Shown here: piece by piece, positions 1-5,909 of the stretch
Layout of the letters: each line of letters starts with the position of its first letter
How positions within the stretch are numbered: the first letter of the stretch is position 1
Source of the DNA: a bacterium
GTDB taxonomy: Bacteria > Fidelibacterota > UBA2242
Assembly: GCA_018895675.1 (NCBI GenBank)
Contig: JAHIOG010000170.1
Location: forward strand, 1 to 5,909
DNA length: 5,909 nucleotides
Direction: 5' to 3'
Made by a program: the position numbers and the translations under genes
The notes under the pieces: generated by a model
Seen by the model: only the letters and a program-made list of their open reading frames with translations
The model's database searches: none
What the model was told of the DNA's origin: nothing

Positions 1-12
1 CCGCTATCTGCA

Positions 13-41
13 ATTATACAATTTCTTATCTGCATTTGCAA
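13..41 (-). promoter_or_regulatory. Putative sigma70-type promoter pointing out of the left edge
   Basis: On the minus strand TTGCAA (36-41, four of six matches to the -35 consensus) is followed by a 17-bp spacer and a perfect TATAAT (13-18). It starts just past the hsdS fragment stop (44-46). It would transcribe a gene beyond the window, plausibly the intact resident hsdR, which usually follows hsdS. AT-rich DNA can give chance matches, but consensus -10 with ideal spacing is notable. Confidence 0.6.
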
Positions 42-43
42 GA

Positions 44-220
44 TCAATTCAACCTTATTTTACCAGTCAATAATTGCTGCATCATCCCCTGCTTGAGCAT
101 AATGTATTTATTCCGCTTTTGCTCCAGGCTCTCCATATCAGCGTCCATATCGGAGAGAATGGCGGCAATGGCGGTTTGTTCCTTTGCAGTCGGAACTTTG
201 ATTTCTAAATGCTGAAATTT
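44..220 (-). pseudogene. hsdS: 3' fragment of a second hsdS (C-terminal conserved helix only)
   Basis: The frame reads KFQHLEIKVP, EQTAIAAILSDMD, ESLEQKRNKY, MLKQGMMQQLLTGKIRLN and stop. This is the end of target-recognition domain 2 plus the C-terminal coiled-coil region of an HsdS. It matches the last part of the intact HsdS in this window closely, but ends at the usual LLTGK.RL position without the 9-residue extension. All upstream parts of the gene are missing. The frame is open up to a TGA at 245-247, and the TTG at 242-244 is the only nearby start and lacks a convincing ribosome site. It is best read as a remnant created by recombination, not a gene. It could be the original 3' end of the resident hsdS, displaced by the incoming copy. 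Confidence 0.85.
78..181 (-). repeat. 104-nt direct repeat, copy A (hsdS 3' fragment)
   Basis: This is the partner of 4113-4216. The longest conserved block starts at 78 and runs about 56 nt with three mismatches; the last 17 nt (165-181) are identical. The two copies are 4035 bp apart. The level of divergence indicates two hsdS alleles rather than a recent tandem duplication. Confidence 0.93.
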
Positions 221-575
221 ACCTATCCAAATTTTTCCAGTCAATCATTTGTACTTGCTGATTATTTTCTCCGGCATTTTCTACAACTCCGATTCCATAG
301 CGAAGCAATTTATAAACATTTTGATTATTGGTGTAGAGGCTTTCGCTGTAATTGTTGGCGGTGGCGCGAAGTTTGTCTAGGGCGCACGCGATCAAAGTAT
401 CGTTATACCCACAACTGGACAGATATTTACTCACTTCTATATCTTCAATATTACTATTATCCGCTCGCTCTTCCCTGTTACCCAGATATGTGTATTTAAG
501 CTGGCCGCGAAACAGCGCCACAATTCTATTTTGGGTAGCTCGTTCTACTTGACCGATGTTATTCATGGGTATCAT
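219..575 (-). pseudogene. hsdR: 5' stub of type I restriction subunit hsdR, about 113 residues then out-of-frame junction
   Basis: The 118-codon frame reads like the extreme N-terminus of HsdR: MNNIGQVERATQNRIVALF (4-22), YLGN (30-33), SNIE (41-44), SLYTNNQNVYKLLRYG (79-94) and IDWKN (111-115). HsdR is normally about 1000 residues, with a PD-(D/E)xK nuclease followed by a helicase-like motor; both are missing, so no restriction activity is possible. After IDWKN the frame reads LDR and stops, and the DNA continues in another frame as HsdS. The start at 575 is preferred over Met4 (566) because AGGA lies 8 nt upstream of it. It overlaps herA by 17 nt, so in the donor arrangement hsdR followed herA directly. 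The stub has a good ribosome site and is probably still translated, but I see no function for the peptide. Confidence 0.85.
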
Positions 576-2691
576 CTTTTCTGTCCTTTACATCAGATTT
601 TTCAGTATTATCAGCGCTAATTTGTTGCCAATCATCAGCAATCTTTTTCCAGTCAATCGATCTTTCACTTCCACCCGTCCAAACATCCCAAAAATCTGGA
701 TCATCAGACTGAGGTTGTTGATCTTTGGGTAAGTGATTCATTCGAACCAACACCGGAAGTTCCGAAGCCCAACCAAGAAGAATTGCATTCTGTGATGGCA
801 ATGATGGTAAATCTCTTAAAAGACCACTCAAATTATCAGGAACGAGTTTATGTATTAATTCCTGGTCACGATCATTACTAATACGATGCAGTAAAAATGT
901 ATTGCACTGAGAAAGTACTGTGGGAGAAAGTTCAGACGGTCGCTGAGAAGAAAGCACTAAACCGAGACCGAACTTTCGTCCCTCACGAGCTATCTTTTCA
1001 AAAACTTGACAACACATTGAAGCCGCATCTTGATTCTCTGTATCTTCTTTGTATCTCTTCACAAAGGTGTGTGCTTCTTCCATAACCAAAACAGTAGGCA
1101 ATGTTTTATGTTCAACATGTAATTTCCGATAACGTTGCAATGCTTCAAATATCATGCGCGCAATAACGGCTGTGATTATGTGGATAATTTCGGCAGGTAC
1201 TAAGGAAAGGTCTAAAATCGTAACAGTTCCATTTTCAGCATTATTGCTCCCAATATGTCCATTAAGCCAACCATCCAGGGTTTCACCGGACTCTCCTGTG
1301 ATAGTTTTCATTTTTATATCAGAAAGCATGGTACGGATACGCATAACAAGAAAATCTGTGTATTGAGTAACATTTTCTTGAATAGAAAGTTGCTGAATAT
1401 GATCGGCAAATTCAATACCATCAAAAGCTATTGGGCAGTCTTCCTCTGGACCCTCTTGATATATAATTCCACCTAGCTTACCAATCAATGCGGTGCATGA
1501 ATCTATAATACTCGTAACTAACAAATCAGTAAAAGCAGTATAGTATTCTATGTCTTTTTGAGTTTGCTTATCCTTAAATGTTTTGCGGGTTGCGTTTAAT
1601 GCATTATCAATTTGAGATTTAATATTGGCCATCTCTGACTCATATTCTGAAAACGATGGTATCTTATTATCAATATCCTCTCTAATCGCTTTAAGACGAA
1701 ACCCAAACTTTGTTTCCTCTGACTTTAACGCTCCATTTCGTAAATCACGTTGAAGAGATATAAGGTTAAATGACAAATAGCGACGTAGTTCCAACTTTCG
1801 TTCTTCATTTGTTGGAGTGCCAGAAATGATACGCCCAGATTTTATTTCCCTTAATGCTCTTTTGAGTAAAGGGCGCTGTGTTTTCCCACTTGCCTGAGTA
1901 AAAGCAGACCATTCGACGCTGTTCCAGAACCAAAGAGGCACTTTCAATTGTATTGAAGGACCTTTTGAATCAACCGTAAAAATTCGCGCATTTTTAAAAT
2001 CTTTAAACGCTCGGGAATATTCACCATTAGGATCAAGCACAATAAACCTAGCATTTGCGATATCCCCCTCTTTTTCAACTGCCTCCAAACACCAACGAAT
2101 TAGTCCTGCGACTGAACACGATTTCCCACTTCCAGTATTACCCAATATTGCCAAATGCCGACCAAATAAGCGATCAGGGTCAATGCACACATTTGCGTTA
2201 TCTGCCAAAGGACTTGTGCCGATTTTTACCCTTCTATTATCTCCAGATTCTACAATTGATCTCAACTGTGTTTGGGTAGGAAGAATAACACTATCCCCCA
2301 CCGATGGAAAAACCTCTACACCGCGACGAAACTTAAAAAGATAATCACCTTTTTCATTCTTACCATCAAAAGATAAAGTACCCAACGGATTCAAGCTCAT
2401 TTTACGTAATGGATAAGGCAAATCAACTAACCCAAAGTCCTGCATGCCTTTACGTTTGGGATATTGCGACCGTTCTATCGTGATCCACTCAACCTGTCCA
2501 ACCAAGTATCCTTCATCGCTAGGAATAAGAATATAGCTGTTAATGCGAGGAAAAGCACGTGGAGTTCCAGTATTTAATGCAACCGAGTCTGGCGCCTCTA
2601 TATCAAGTAAAACCTTGATTTCATCAGGGGAAACAAAATCGATCGTACCAATTCGCAATGAATCAGCATAAGCAAAAGGTGAAATACTCAT
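559..2691 (-). CDS. herA: HerA-type hexameric ATPase/translocase, partner of the SIR2 effector
   Basis: The 710-residue protein has the HerA/FtsK-superfamily plan. A beta-rich N-terminal HAS-barrel-like region spans about 8-155. Walker A is GNTGSGKS (184-191), followed by IVLDPNGEY (217-225), the strand motif typical of HerA. A long charged helical region covers about 260-400. Walker B is VLVMEEAH (534-541), with catalytic acid at 538/539. Then come REGRKFGLGLVLSSQRPSEL (569-588, sensor Gln583) and LLHRISNDRD (600-609), where Arg603 is a candidate arginine finger. All key motifs are intact. Archaeal HerA works with the nuclease NurA in end resection. No nurA is seen here; the partner is the SIR2 gene, which defines the defence-type SIR2-HerA pair. 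The start at 2691 overlaps the sir2 stop in ATGA and follows GGAGG by 7 nt. The C-terminus (about 655-710) is charged and probably disordered. The stop lies inside the start of the hsdR stub. Confidence 0.93.
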   Translation of the reverse strand: MSISPFAYADSLRIGTIDFVSPDEIKVLLDIEAPDSVALNTGTPRAFPRINSYILIPSDEGYLVGQVEWITIERSQYPKRKGMQDFGLVDLPYPLRKMSLNPLGTLSFDGKNEKGDYLFKFRRGVEVFPSVGDSVILPTQTQLRSIVESGDNRRVKIGTSPLADNANVCIDPDRLFGRHLAILGNTGSGKSCSVAGLIRWCLEAVEKEGDIANARFIVLDPNGEYSRAFKDFKNARIFTVDSKGPSIQLKVPLWFWNSVEWSAFTQASGKTQRPLLKRALREIKSGRIISGTPTNEERKLELRRYLSFNLISLQRDLRNGALKSEETKFGFRLKAIREDIDNKIPSFSEYESEMANIKSQIDNALNATRKTFKDKQTQKDIEYYTAFTDLLVTSIIDSCTALIGKLGGIIYQEGPEEDCPIAFDGIEFADHIQQLSIQENVTQYTDFLVMRIRTMLSDIKMKTITGESGETLDGWLNGHIGSNNAENGTVTILDLSLVPAEIIHIITAVIARMIFEALQRYRKLHVEHKTLPTVLVMEEAHTFVKRYKEDTENQDAASMCCQVFEKIAREGRKFGLGLVLSSQRPSELSPTVLSQCNTFLLHRISNDRDQELIHKLVPDNLSGLLRDLPSLPSQNAILLGWASELPVLVRMNHLPKDQQPQSDDPDFWDVWTGGSERSIDWKKIADDWQQISADNTEKSDVKDRKDDTHE
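584..587 (-). promoter_or_regulatory. Ribosome binding site deciding the hsdR stub start
   Basis: AGGA lies 8 nt before the ATG at 575 and 17 nt before the ATG at 566, so it favours the upstream start. It sits inside the herA coding region. Confidence 0.65.
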
Positions 2692-4055
2692 TTTTCTTCC
2701 TCCAGTTCTTTGCTAACCGTTTCACTTTGTTGTGTCCCAAAACGAGATTTTAAGATTTCACTCATTCGGAAAGTCGCACGATCAATCGCTGATTTTGGAA
2801 GATAATTATCAACAATGGTTTTAAAATCTCCCAAATGATTTCCAATAAGTAACGTAATTTGCGAAGGCCTGCCGATATTGTCATATGTTTTAATAATTCG
2901 ATCTAAAGGATCATCATAGGAAATTATAACCAAGTGAGTTGAAGGGATGGTAAGCATATCTTTAATAGAACGGTTGATATGCTCATCCCCAAAACTGTAT
3001 CCATATGTAACTAAAGCATTGTTGGGACGACAAACTCCAGCTGCAAAATCACGAAAAAGTTCCACATAGGGATAACCAGAAGTCTCCCGATCTTTTGATG
3101 CATTAGGATATATCATTAAATTATTAGCCTTGATACCAGAAAATGCTGGCGCTTTAAGAAAGGGATCTATAGATTTTGCACCAAGAGGAAGTCCTATCCG
3201 TCTAATTTCTTCTCCATGCTGCACCCAATCAATAGAACCATGCAATTTTGTAAAACGAGTAACACCTTCTAAGTAACGAGGTTCCCCGCGAATTCCAGGC
3301 GGATTATAATGCATATCTAAATCGAGACGTGAAGAACGAAAAATTGGCATCAGACTACCAACAAACCTATCTAACAGATGAAGCCCGGCAATTTCTGCTC
3401 CTGCTTCAATAATACGATCATAATTGGTAGTAAAAATTTGCAACCTGTCACGTGTTCCAGTCCGGCTGGCAAAACTCATCAGAAAATTCACAAGAATATT
3501 AAAAGCTTCTGTGCGTTTTGATTCTTCAGCATAAGCAATACCAGATTCACTGTCCAGAATTGATTTGGCAAAATCATTTAATTTATTTTCAATATCGACA
3601 CCCAGATTAATTGTTTTTTTGTTTTCTGAAGACAGTATCTTCAGTCCGCCCAGAAGTTCATTGGCGACTCGTAGCTGATCTTCAAAATTACCTTCTTTAC
3701 GGTTGGCTTTCTTTGCCGAAGTTTTGGCAACATTGGTGATTTTAGCGTTGAACACTGAAAAATTACTTGTTCCCATACCTATAGCAACTGTCCCCACCGC
3801 AAGTTTGTGTACTGCATGCGTCAAACCGGAACCAATCAATAATGACAAATGTTCCGATTGAAAAAGAGAAGTTAGCCATGGCTCGATACGTTGCCGAAGA
3901 TCTTTCATGTTAAACTCTTTTTCTTTGCCGGCCCAAGAGCAATCGGAGTCAGCGTCAACTTTAAATCTCCCTTCATCTCCTTCAACAAAACGCACGAGAG
4001 AATAATCGTCGCGTGTTTTAATAATATTGGACTGTAAAGTATTTTCTGTTGTCAT
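2688..4055 (-). CDS. SIR2-domain NADase effector of a SIR2-HerA defence system
   Basis: The 455-residue protein carries the sirtuin signatures in order: LLIGSGLTHA (73-81, nucleotide-binding loop), FTTNYDR (208-214, with the NAD-site Asn211), KLHGSIDW (270-277, with candidate catalytic His272) and YGYSFGDEHINRSI (351-364), the C-terminal signature of SIR2-like defence proteins. Only two cysteines occur (Cys39, Cys342), so the four-Cys zinc ribbon of classical deacetylases is absent. This favours NAD+ hydrolysis over deacetylation. In characterised SIR2-HerA systems the SIR2 subunit assembles with HerA and its NADase activity contributes to phage defence; this protein is assigned by motif and neighbour. 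The start at 4055 follows GGAGG by 6 nt and overlaps the hsdS stop in ATGA. Met50 (3908) has only a weak purine tract and is less likely. The gene overlaps herA by 4 nt. No signal peptide or membrane segment is seen, so it is cytoplasmic. Confidence 0.92.
   Translation of the reverse strand: MTTENTLQSNIIKTRDDYSLVRFVEGDEGRFKVDADSDCSWAGKEKEFNMKDLRQRIEPWLTSLFQSEHLSLLIGSGLTHAVHKLAVGTVAIGMGTSNFSVFNAKITNVAKTSAKKANRKEGNFEDQLRVANELLGGLKILSSENKKTINLGVDIENKLNDFAKSILDSESGIAYAEESKRTEAFNILVNFLMSFASRTGTRDRLQIFTTNYDRIIEAGAEIAGLHLLDRFVGSLMPIFRSSRLDLDMHYNPPGIRGEPRYLEGVTRFTKLHGSIDWVQHGEEIRRIGLPLGAKSIDPFLKAPAFSGIKANNLMIYPNASKDRETSGYPYVELFRDFAAGVCRPNNALVTYGYSFGDEHINRSIKDMLTIPSTHLVIISYDDPLDRIIKTYDNIGRPSQITLLIGNHLGDFKTIVDNYLPKSAIDRATFRMSEILKSRFGTQQSETVSKELEEEK
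2699..2703 (-). promoter_or_regulatory. Strong ribosome binding site for herA, inside the sir2 3' end
   Basis: GGAGG lies 7 nt before the herA ATG at 2691, within the Glu-rich tail codons (ELEEEK) of the SIR2 protein. The ATGA overlap implies coupled, stoichiometric translation of the two partners. Confidence 0.85.
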
Positions 4056-5269
4056 TTTACGCCTCCATATATTCCAGATTTTACCAACCTCGTTTTCCCT
4101 GTTAGCAACTCCTGCATCATGCCCTGCTTGAGCATAGTGTATTTATCCCGCTTTTGCTCCAGGCTCTCGATCTCGACATCCATCTCGGAGAGTATGATAG
4201 CAATGGCGGTTTGTTCGGATTTGTCTTTTGGAAGATGTATGTTCATATCAGTCAATGTATCCATTGTAATATATGGAGTATTTCCAGCATTTACTTCTAC
4301 TCTTATTCTCTCTTGTAAATTCCTATCCATAAATAATTTTATAAATAAGATATCCTCTAAAAAATCAGACAAAACATAAGTCCGCTGATACGCATTAAAC
4401 TTCCCCTTATAATAATGGATGTAACCAACATTTGCACCATTGCCTGATACAAGTAACGCTTCGGTATCAAAAGCATATTTATCAATAAAATAATAATTTT
4501 TTGCACAAGTATAAAATCGATATTCTCCATTTTCTACCATAGCATTTGCGTCTAATTTCCCAGTAGTAATTCTACCCACTATCTCCCCCAACTTCTTCAC
4601 CTCCCACTCCCCACTAAACCCCGGCAATCTTTTTTTACCGGTGAGGAGCTGCTGCATCGCGCCTTGTTTGATGGCTTTCTTTTTGGCGATCAGTTTTTCC
4701 AAACATTCAATCAGCGCGTCAGTGTCAGAGAGAACAGTGGCAATGGCGGTTTGTTCTTCAAATTTCGGAGGGTATGGAATTTGAAAATTATTTAATGTTT
4801 TATTTGTTATTTGATTAATGGTCGCACCAAGACTCTGATTTATTTGTCTTTGAATCAAATTTGAAAGAATTAAATAAAATATGAATGTTTGACATTTGTC
4901 TGTCCTAAACACAGACATGAAAGCTCCGAACGTTTCGCCAACAGCATTTCCCTTAATCAATGCAGATTTCCCAATTAAATCCCGGCTTCCATTTCGGACA
5001 CAAATAAGAATATCTTTGTCTTTCAAAATCAAATTTTCGTTAATAATTTTATCAACATAAACATTATCATCGTAGGAAAGTTGATTGTTTTGGATATTAG
5101 AAGATCGATGTACCAATTTTCCATAATCAACTACATCATTGGGAGAATAAGTTAAACCAATAATCGTATCTCCAATATCACCCAATCTTTTCACATCCCA
5201 ATCCTCCGGAATTACTCCGAGCTCAGTTTGTTTATAGCCTTTAGGTATTTTAGTTGTAGTTTGCTTCAT
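4052..5269 (-). CDS. hsdS: Type I restriction-modification specificity subunit HsdS, full length
   Basis: The 405-residue protein has the duplicated HsdS plan. Residues 10-30 (GYKQTELGVIPEDWDVKRLG) open target-recognition domain 1, to about 170. The central conserved helix is at 171-212 (EEQTAIATVLSDTD to LLTGKKRL). Residues 216-230 (PGFSGEWEVKKLGEI) open domain 2, to about 350. The distal helix is at 351-395 (SEQTAIAIILSEMD to LLTGKTRL). The protein would bind two HsdM and recognise a bipartite DNA target, one half-site per domain. The domains are AT-rich (bases 4321-4380 are about 22% GC) while the central repeat is GC-richer (4621-4680 about 52%), the mosaic expected of domain exchange. 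The start at 5269 is supported by AGGA 7 nt upstream. Residues 396-405 (VKSGIYGGVK) run past the usual end, and their codons hold the next gene's ribosome site. The target sequence cannot be predicted. Confidence 0.95.
   Translation of the reverse strand: MKQTTTKIPKGYKQTELGVIPEDWDVKRLGDIGDTIIGLTYSPNDVVDYGKLVHRSSNIQNNQLSYDDNVYVDKIINENLILKDKDILICVRNGSRDLIGKSALIKGNAVGETFGAFMSVFRTDKCQTFIFYLILSNLIQRQINQSLGATINQITNKTLNNFQIPYPPKFEEQTAIATVLSDTDALIECLEKLIAKKKAIKQGAMQQLLTGKKRLPGFSGEWEVKKLGEIVGRITTGKLDANAMVENGEYRFYTCAKNYYFIDKYAFDTEALLVSGNGANVGYIHYYKGKFNAYQRTYVLSDFLEDILFIKLFMDRNLQERIRVEVNAGNTPYITMDTLTDMNIHLPKDKSEQTAIAIILSEMDVEIESLEQKRDKYTMLKQGMMQELLTGKTRLVKSGIYGGVK
4062..4066 (-). promoter_or_regulatory. 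Strong ribosome binding site for sir2, inside the hsdS 3' extension
   Basis: GGAGG lies 6 nt before the sir2 ATG at 4055. It is formed by the Gly-Gly codons of the HsdS tail YGGVK, an extension absent from the other hsdS end in this window. Together with the ATGA overlap it supports this start and translational coupling to hsdS. Confidence 0.85.
4113..4216 (-). repeat. 104-nt direct repeat, copy B (3' end of intact hsdS)
   Basis: It aligns without gaps to 78-181 in the same orientation and reading frame, with 13 mismatches by hand count (91/104 identical). It codes for the conserved HsdS stretch from EQTAIA to KQGMMQ. Similarity stops abruptly on the 5' side of the gene at the edge of target-recognition domain 2, and falls off to synonymous-level similarity beyond LLTGK. 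With its partner it brackets sir2, herA and the hsdR stub. Confidence 0.93.
4653..4756 (-). repeat. Central HsdS conserved repeat, distant third copy of the 104-nt unit
   Basis: This is the internal conserved helix between the two target-recognition domains. It has the same ungapped length as the 3' repeat but is clearly more diverged. The end gcaatggcggtttgttc (4740-4756) is identical to 4200-4216 and 165-181. Such internal repeats are known to support domain exchange in type I S genes. Confidence 0.7.
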
Positions 5270-5276
5270 ACGTAAT

Positions 5277-5280
5277 TCCT
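5277..5280 (-). promoter_or_regulatory. Ribosome binding site for hsdS, overlapping the dinD stop codon
   Basis: AGGA begins within the TAG stop of dinD and lies 7 nt before the hsdS ATG at 5269. Ribosomes finishing dinD would reach the hsdS initiation site directly, so the genes are probably coupled. Confidence 0.7.
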
Positions 5281-5909
5281 AGTTTTTATCCTTCAATGAT
5301 TTTTTTGTAGAATTCTTTATGCGTTTATTGGATTCTTTAATATTGTCGGGAGTTGGGAGATCTTCCGGCATAGTACCACCCAATTCTTTAATCGTTTGCC
5401 GGACTTTTTTGCCAACATCATGATGCGCCTGGTTGGCTTTACTCTGTCCAAGAATATTCTCTCTTTTCAGCTTTGCCTCGGCTTGCGTAGCGCGGAAAAG
5501 ATTGGCTGCCAGTTCTTCGCTGTTCATATGATCCAATATAGCTTCCTGCTTGGTCAGTTTCTTTTTAGCATGGATATCTTTTTGCCGCAGGCCACCATAT
5601 AGGCCCAAATATCCAAAGTCCTGAAAATTAGCATAATTAATTACCCCTGATTCTTTGGCCGCTTGAGCTAACTGCTTATTATGGGTTTTCATCTCATTGC
5701 GCAGATGAACCCGCTTATTATCTTCAATTAGCTGTTGCTGAACTTCCTGTTTCCGTGTTTGAATTGCGAAATAGGTTTGAGCCAGCGCTATCTCTACTTT
5801 ACGAGGATCTCCGTTTTGCGCAATAAGGTAACAGGCATAACGGGAAAGAGAATAGTCCTCTACTGTTCTTTCAGCCCCAGAACCAATTTTGACCATATCG
5901 CTCACGCCG
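5279..5909 (-). CDS. dinD: DinD, DNA-damage-inducible protein D (3' part; 5' end outside window)
   Basis: The visible 209 codons match the C-terminal three quarters of E. coli DinD as I remember it (about 275 residues). Recognisable stretches are MVKIGS near the start, LSRYACYL.AQNGDP, QTYFAIQTR, LRNE.K.HNKQL, GLYGGL, ILDHM.SEELAANLFRATQ, and VGKKVRQTIKELGGTMPEDL before a Lys-rich tail. A GTG at 5905 could act as a start, but the frame stays open to the edge and the family needs about 65 more N-terminal residues, so the gene is cut by the window rather than truncated. In E. coli DinD is SOS-induced and inhibits RecA filaments after strand pairing. The gene commonly lies in type I R-M loci. 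Its TAG stop is 9 nt before the hsdS start, so they are probably co-transcribed. The promoter, and any LexA box, would be outside the window. Confidence 0.9.
   Translation of the reverse strand, partial: GVSDMVKIGSGAERTVEDYSLSRYACYLIAQNGDPRKVEIALAQTYFAIQTRKQEVQQQLIEDNKRVHLRNEMKTHNKQLAQAAKESGVINYANFQDFGYLGLYGGLRQKDIHAKKKLTKQEAILDHMNSEELAANLFRATQAEAKLKRENILGQSKANQAHHDVGKKVRQTIKELGGTMPEDLPTPDNIKESNKRIKNSTKKSLKDKN

Noticed and set aside
44..244. Possible independent small gene starting at TTG 242-244
   Set aside because: The frame is only the C-terminal HsdS helix, has no clear ribosome site, and begins at the hsdR junction. It is a remnant.
209..552. Plus-strand open frames over the hsdR stub, and others over herA and hsdS
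   Set aside because: They are antisense to well-supported genes, show no recognisable protein features and are shadows.
559..2691. HerA as part of a HerA-NurA end-resection pair or a conjugation ATPase
   Set aside because: No nurA or transfer genes are nearby, and the overlapping partner is a SIR2 gene.
3906..3908. Met50 as the true sir2 start
   Set aside because: Its upstream purine tract is weak, while the 4055 start has GGAGG at ideal spacing and an ATGA overlap.
2688..4055. SIR2 protein as a classical sirtuin deacetylase
   Set aside because: Only two cysteines occur, so there is no four-Cys zinc site, and the gene is coupled to herA. A defence NADase fits better.
78..4216. Invertible shufflon-like phase-variable hsdS system
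   Set aside because: The repeats are direct, not inverted, and no site-specific recombinase gene is in the window. Deletion, not inversion, is the expected outcome.
1..5909. tRNA, rRNA, CRISPR arrays, insertion sequences or a clear terminator
   Set aside because: None was recognised. The window is almost entirely coding, and no strong stem followed by a T-run was found at gene ends.

Overview
All real genes in this window lie on the minus strand, so transcription runs from high to low coordinates. The order is dinD (3' part only, cut by the right edge), hsdS, a SIR2-domain gene, a herA-type ATPase gene, a 5' stub of hsdR, and a 3' fragment of a second hsdS. This is a type I restriction-modification (R-M) operon with a two-gene SIR2-HerA anti-phage module (the type studied as SIR2-HerA or 'Nezha') inserted between hsdS and hsdR. 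hsdM is not visible and is expected upstream of dinD, beyond 5909. The organism cannot be named. Strong GGAGG Shine-Dalgarno sites, close similarity to E. coli DinD and moderate-to-low GC suggest a Gram-negative bacterium, probably a proteobacterium, with low confidence. The AT-rich target-recognition domains of hsdS set against its GC-richer conserved repeats are typical of accessory defence DNA.

Layout: dinD ends 9 nt before the hsdS start, and its stop codon overlaps the hsdS Shine-Dalgarno. hsdS and sir2 overlap by 4 nt (ATGA), sir2 and herA overlap by 4 nt (ATGA), and herA overlaps the hsdR stub by 17 nt. Each downstream start has a Shine-Dalgarno inside the end of the gene before it. 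The four genes therefore look like one translationally coupled unit. After about 113 recognisable HsdR residues the sequence switches, out of frame, into the last part of an HsdS protein (44-220). A good sigma70-like promoter (13-41) follows, pointing out of the left edge.

The most interesting structure is a 104-nt direct repeat, 91/104 identical by my hand count. It lies in the 3' end of the intact hsdS (4113-4216) and in the hsdS fragment (78-181). Both copies are in the same reading frame and align without gaps, 4035 bp apart. Recombination between them would delete sir2, herA and the hsdR stub exactly and leave an intact hsdS next to the outward promoter. My reading is that the defence pair arrived, and could leave, as a cassette using the conserved 3' end of hsdS as its homology site while preserving the specificity subunit. 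This is inference; no integrase is present in the window.

How the genes would work together: HsdS (with HsdM) sets DNA methylation and, with an HsdR from elsewhere, restriction. The SIR2 protein is predicted to be an NAD+-consuming effector regulated by the HerA hexamer, giving abortive-infection-style protection if phage pass restriction. DinD is a RecA modulator of the DNA-damage response that often sits in type I R-M loci. There is no gene-free stretch longer than 300 bases.
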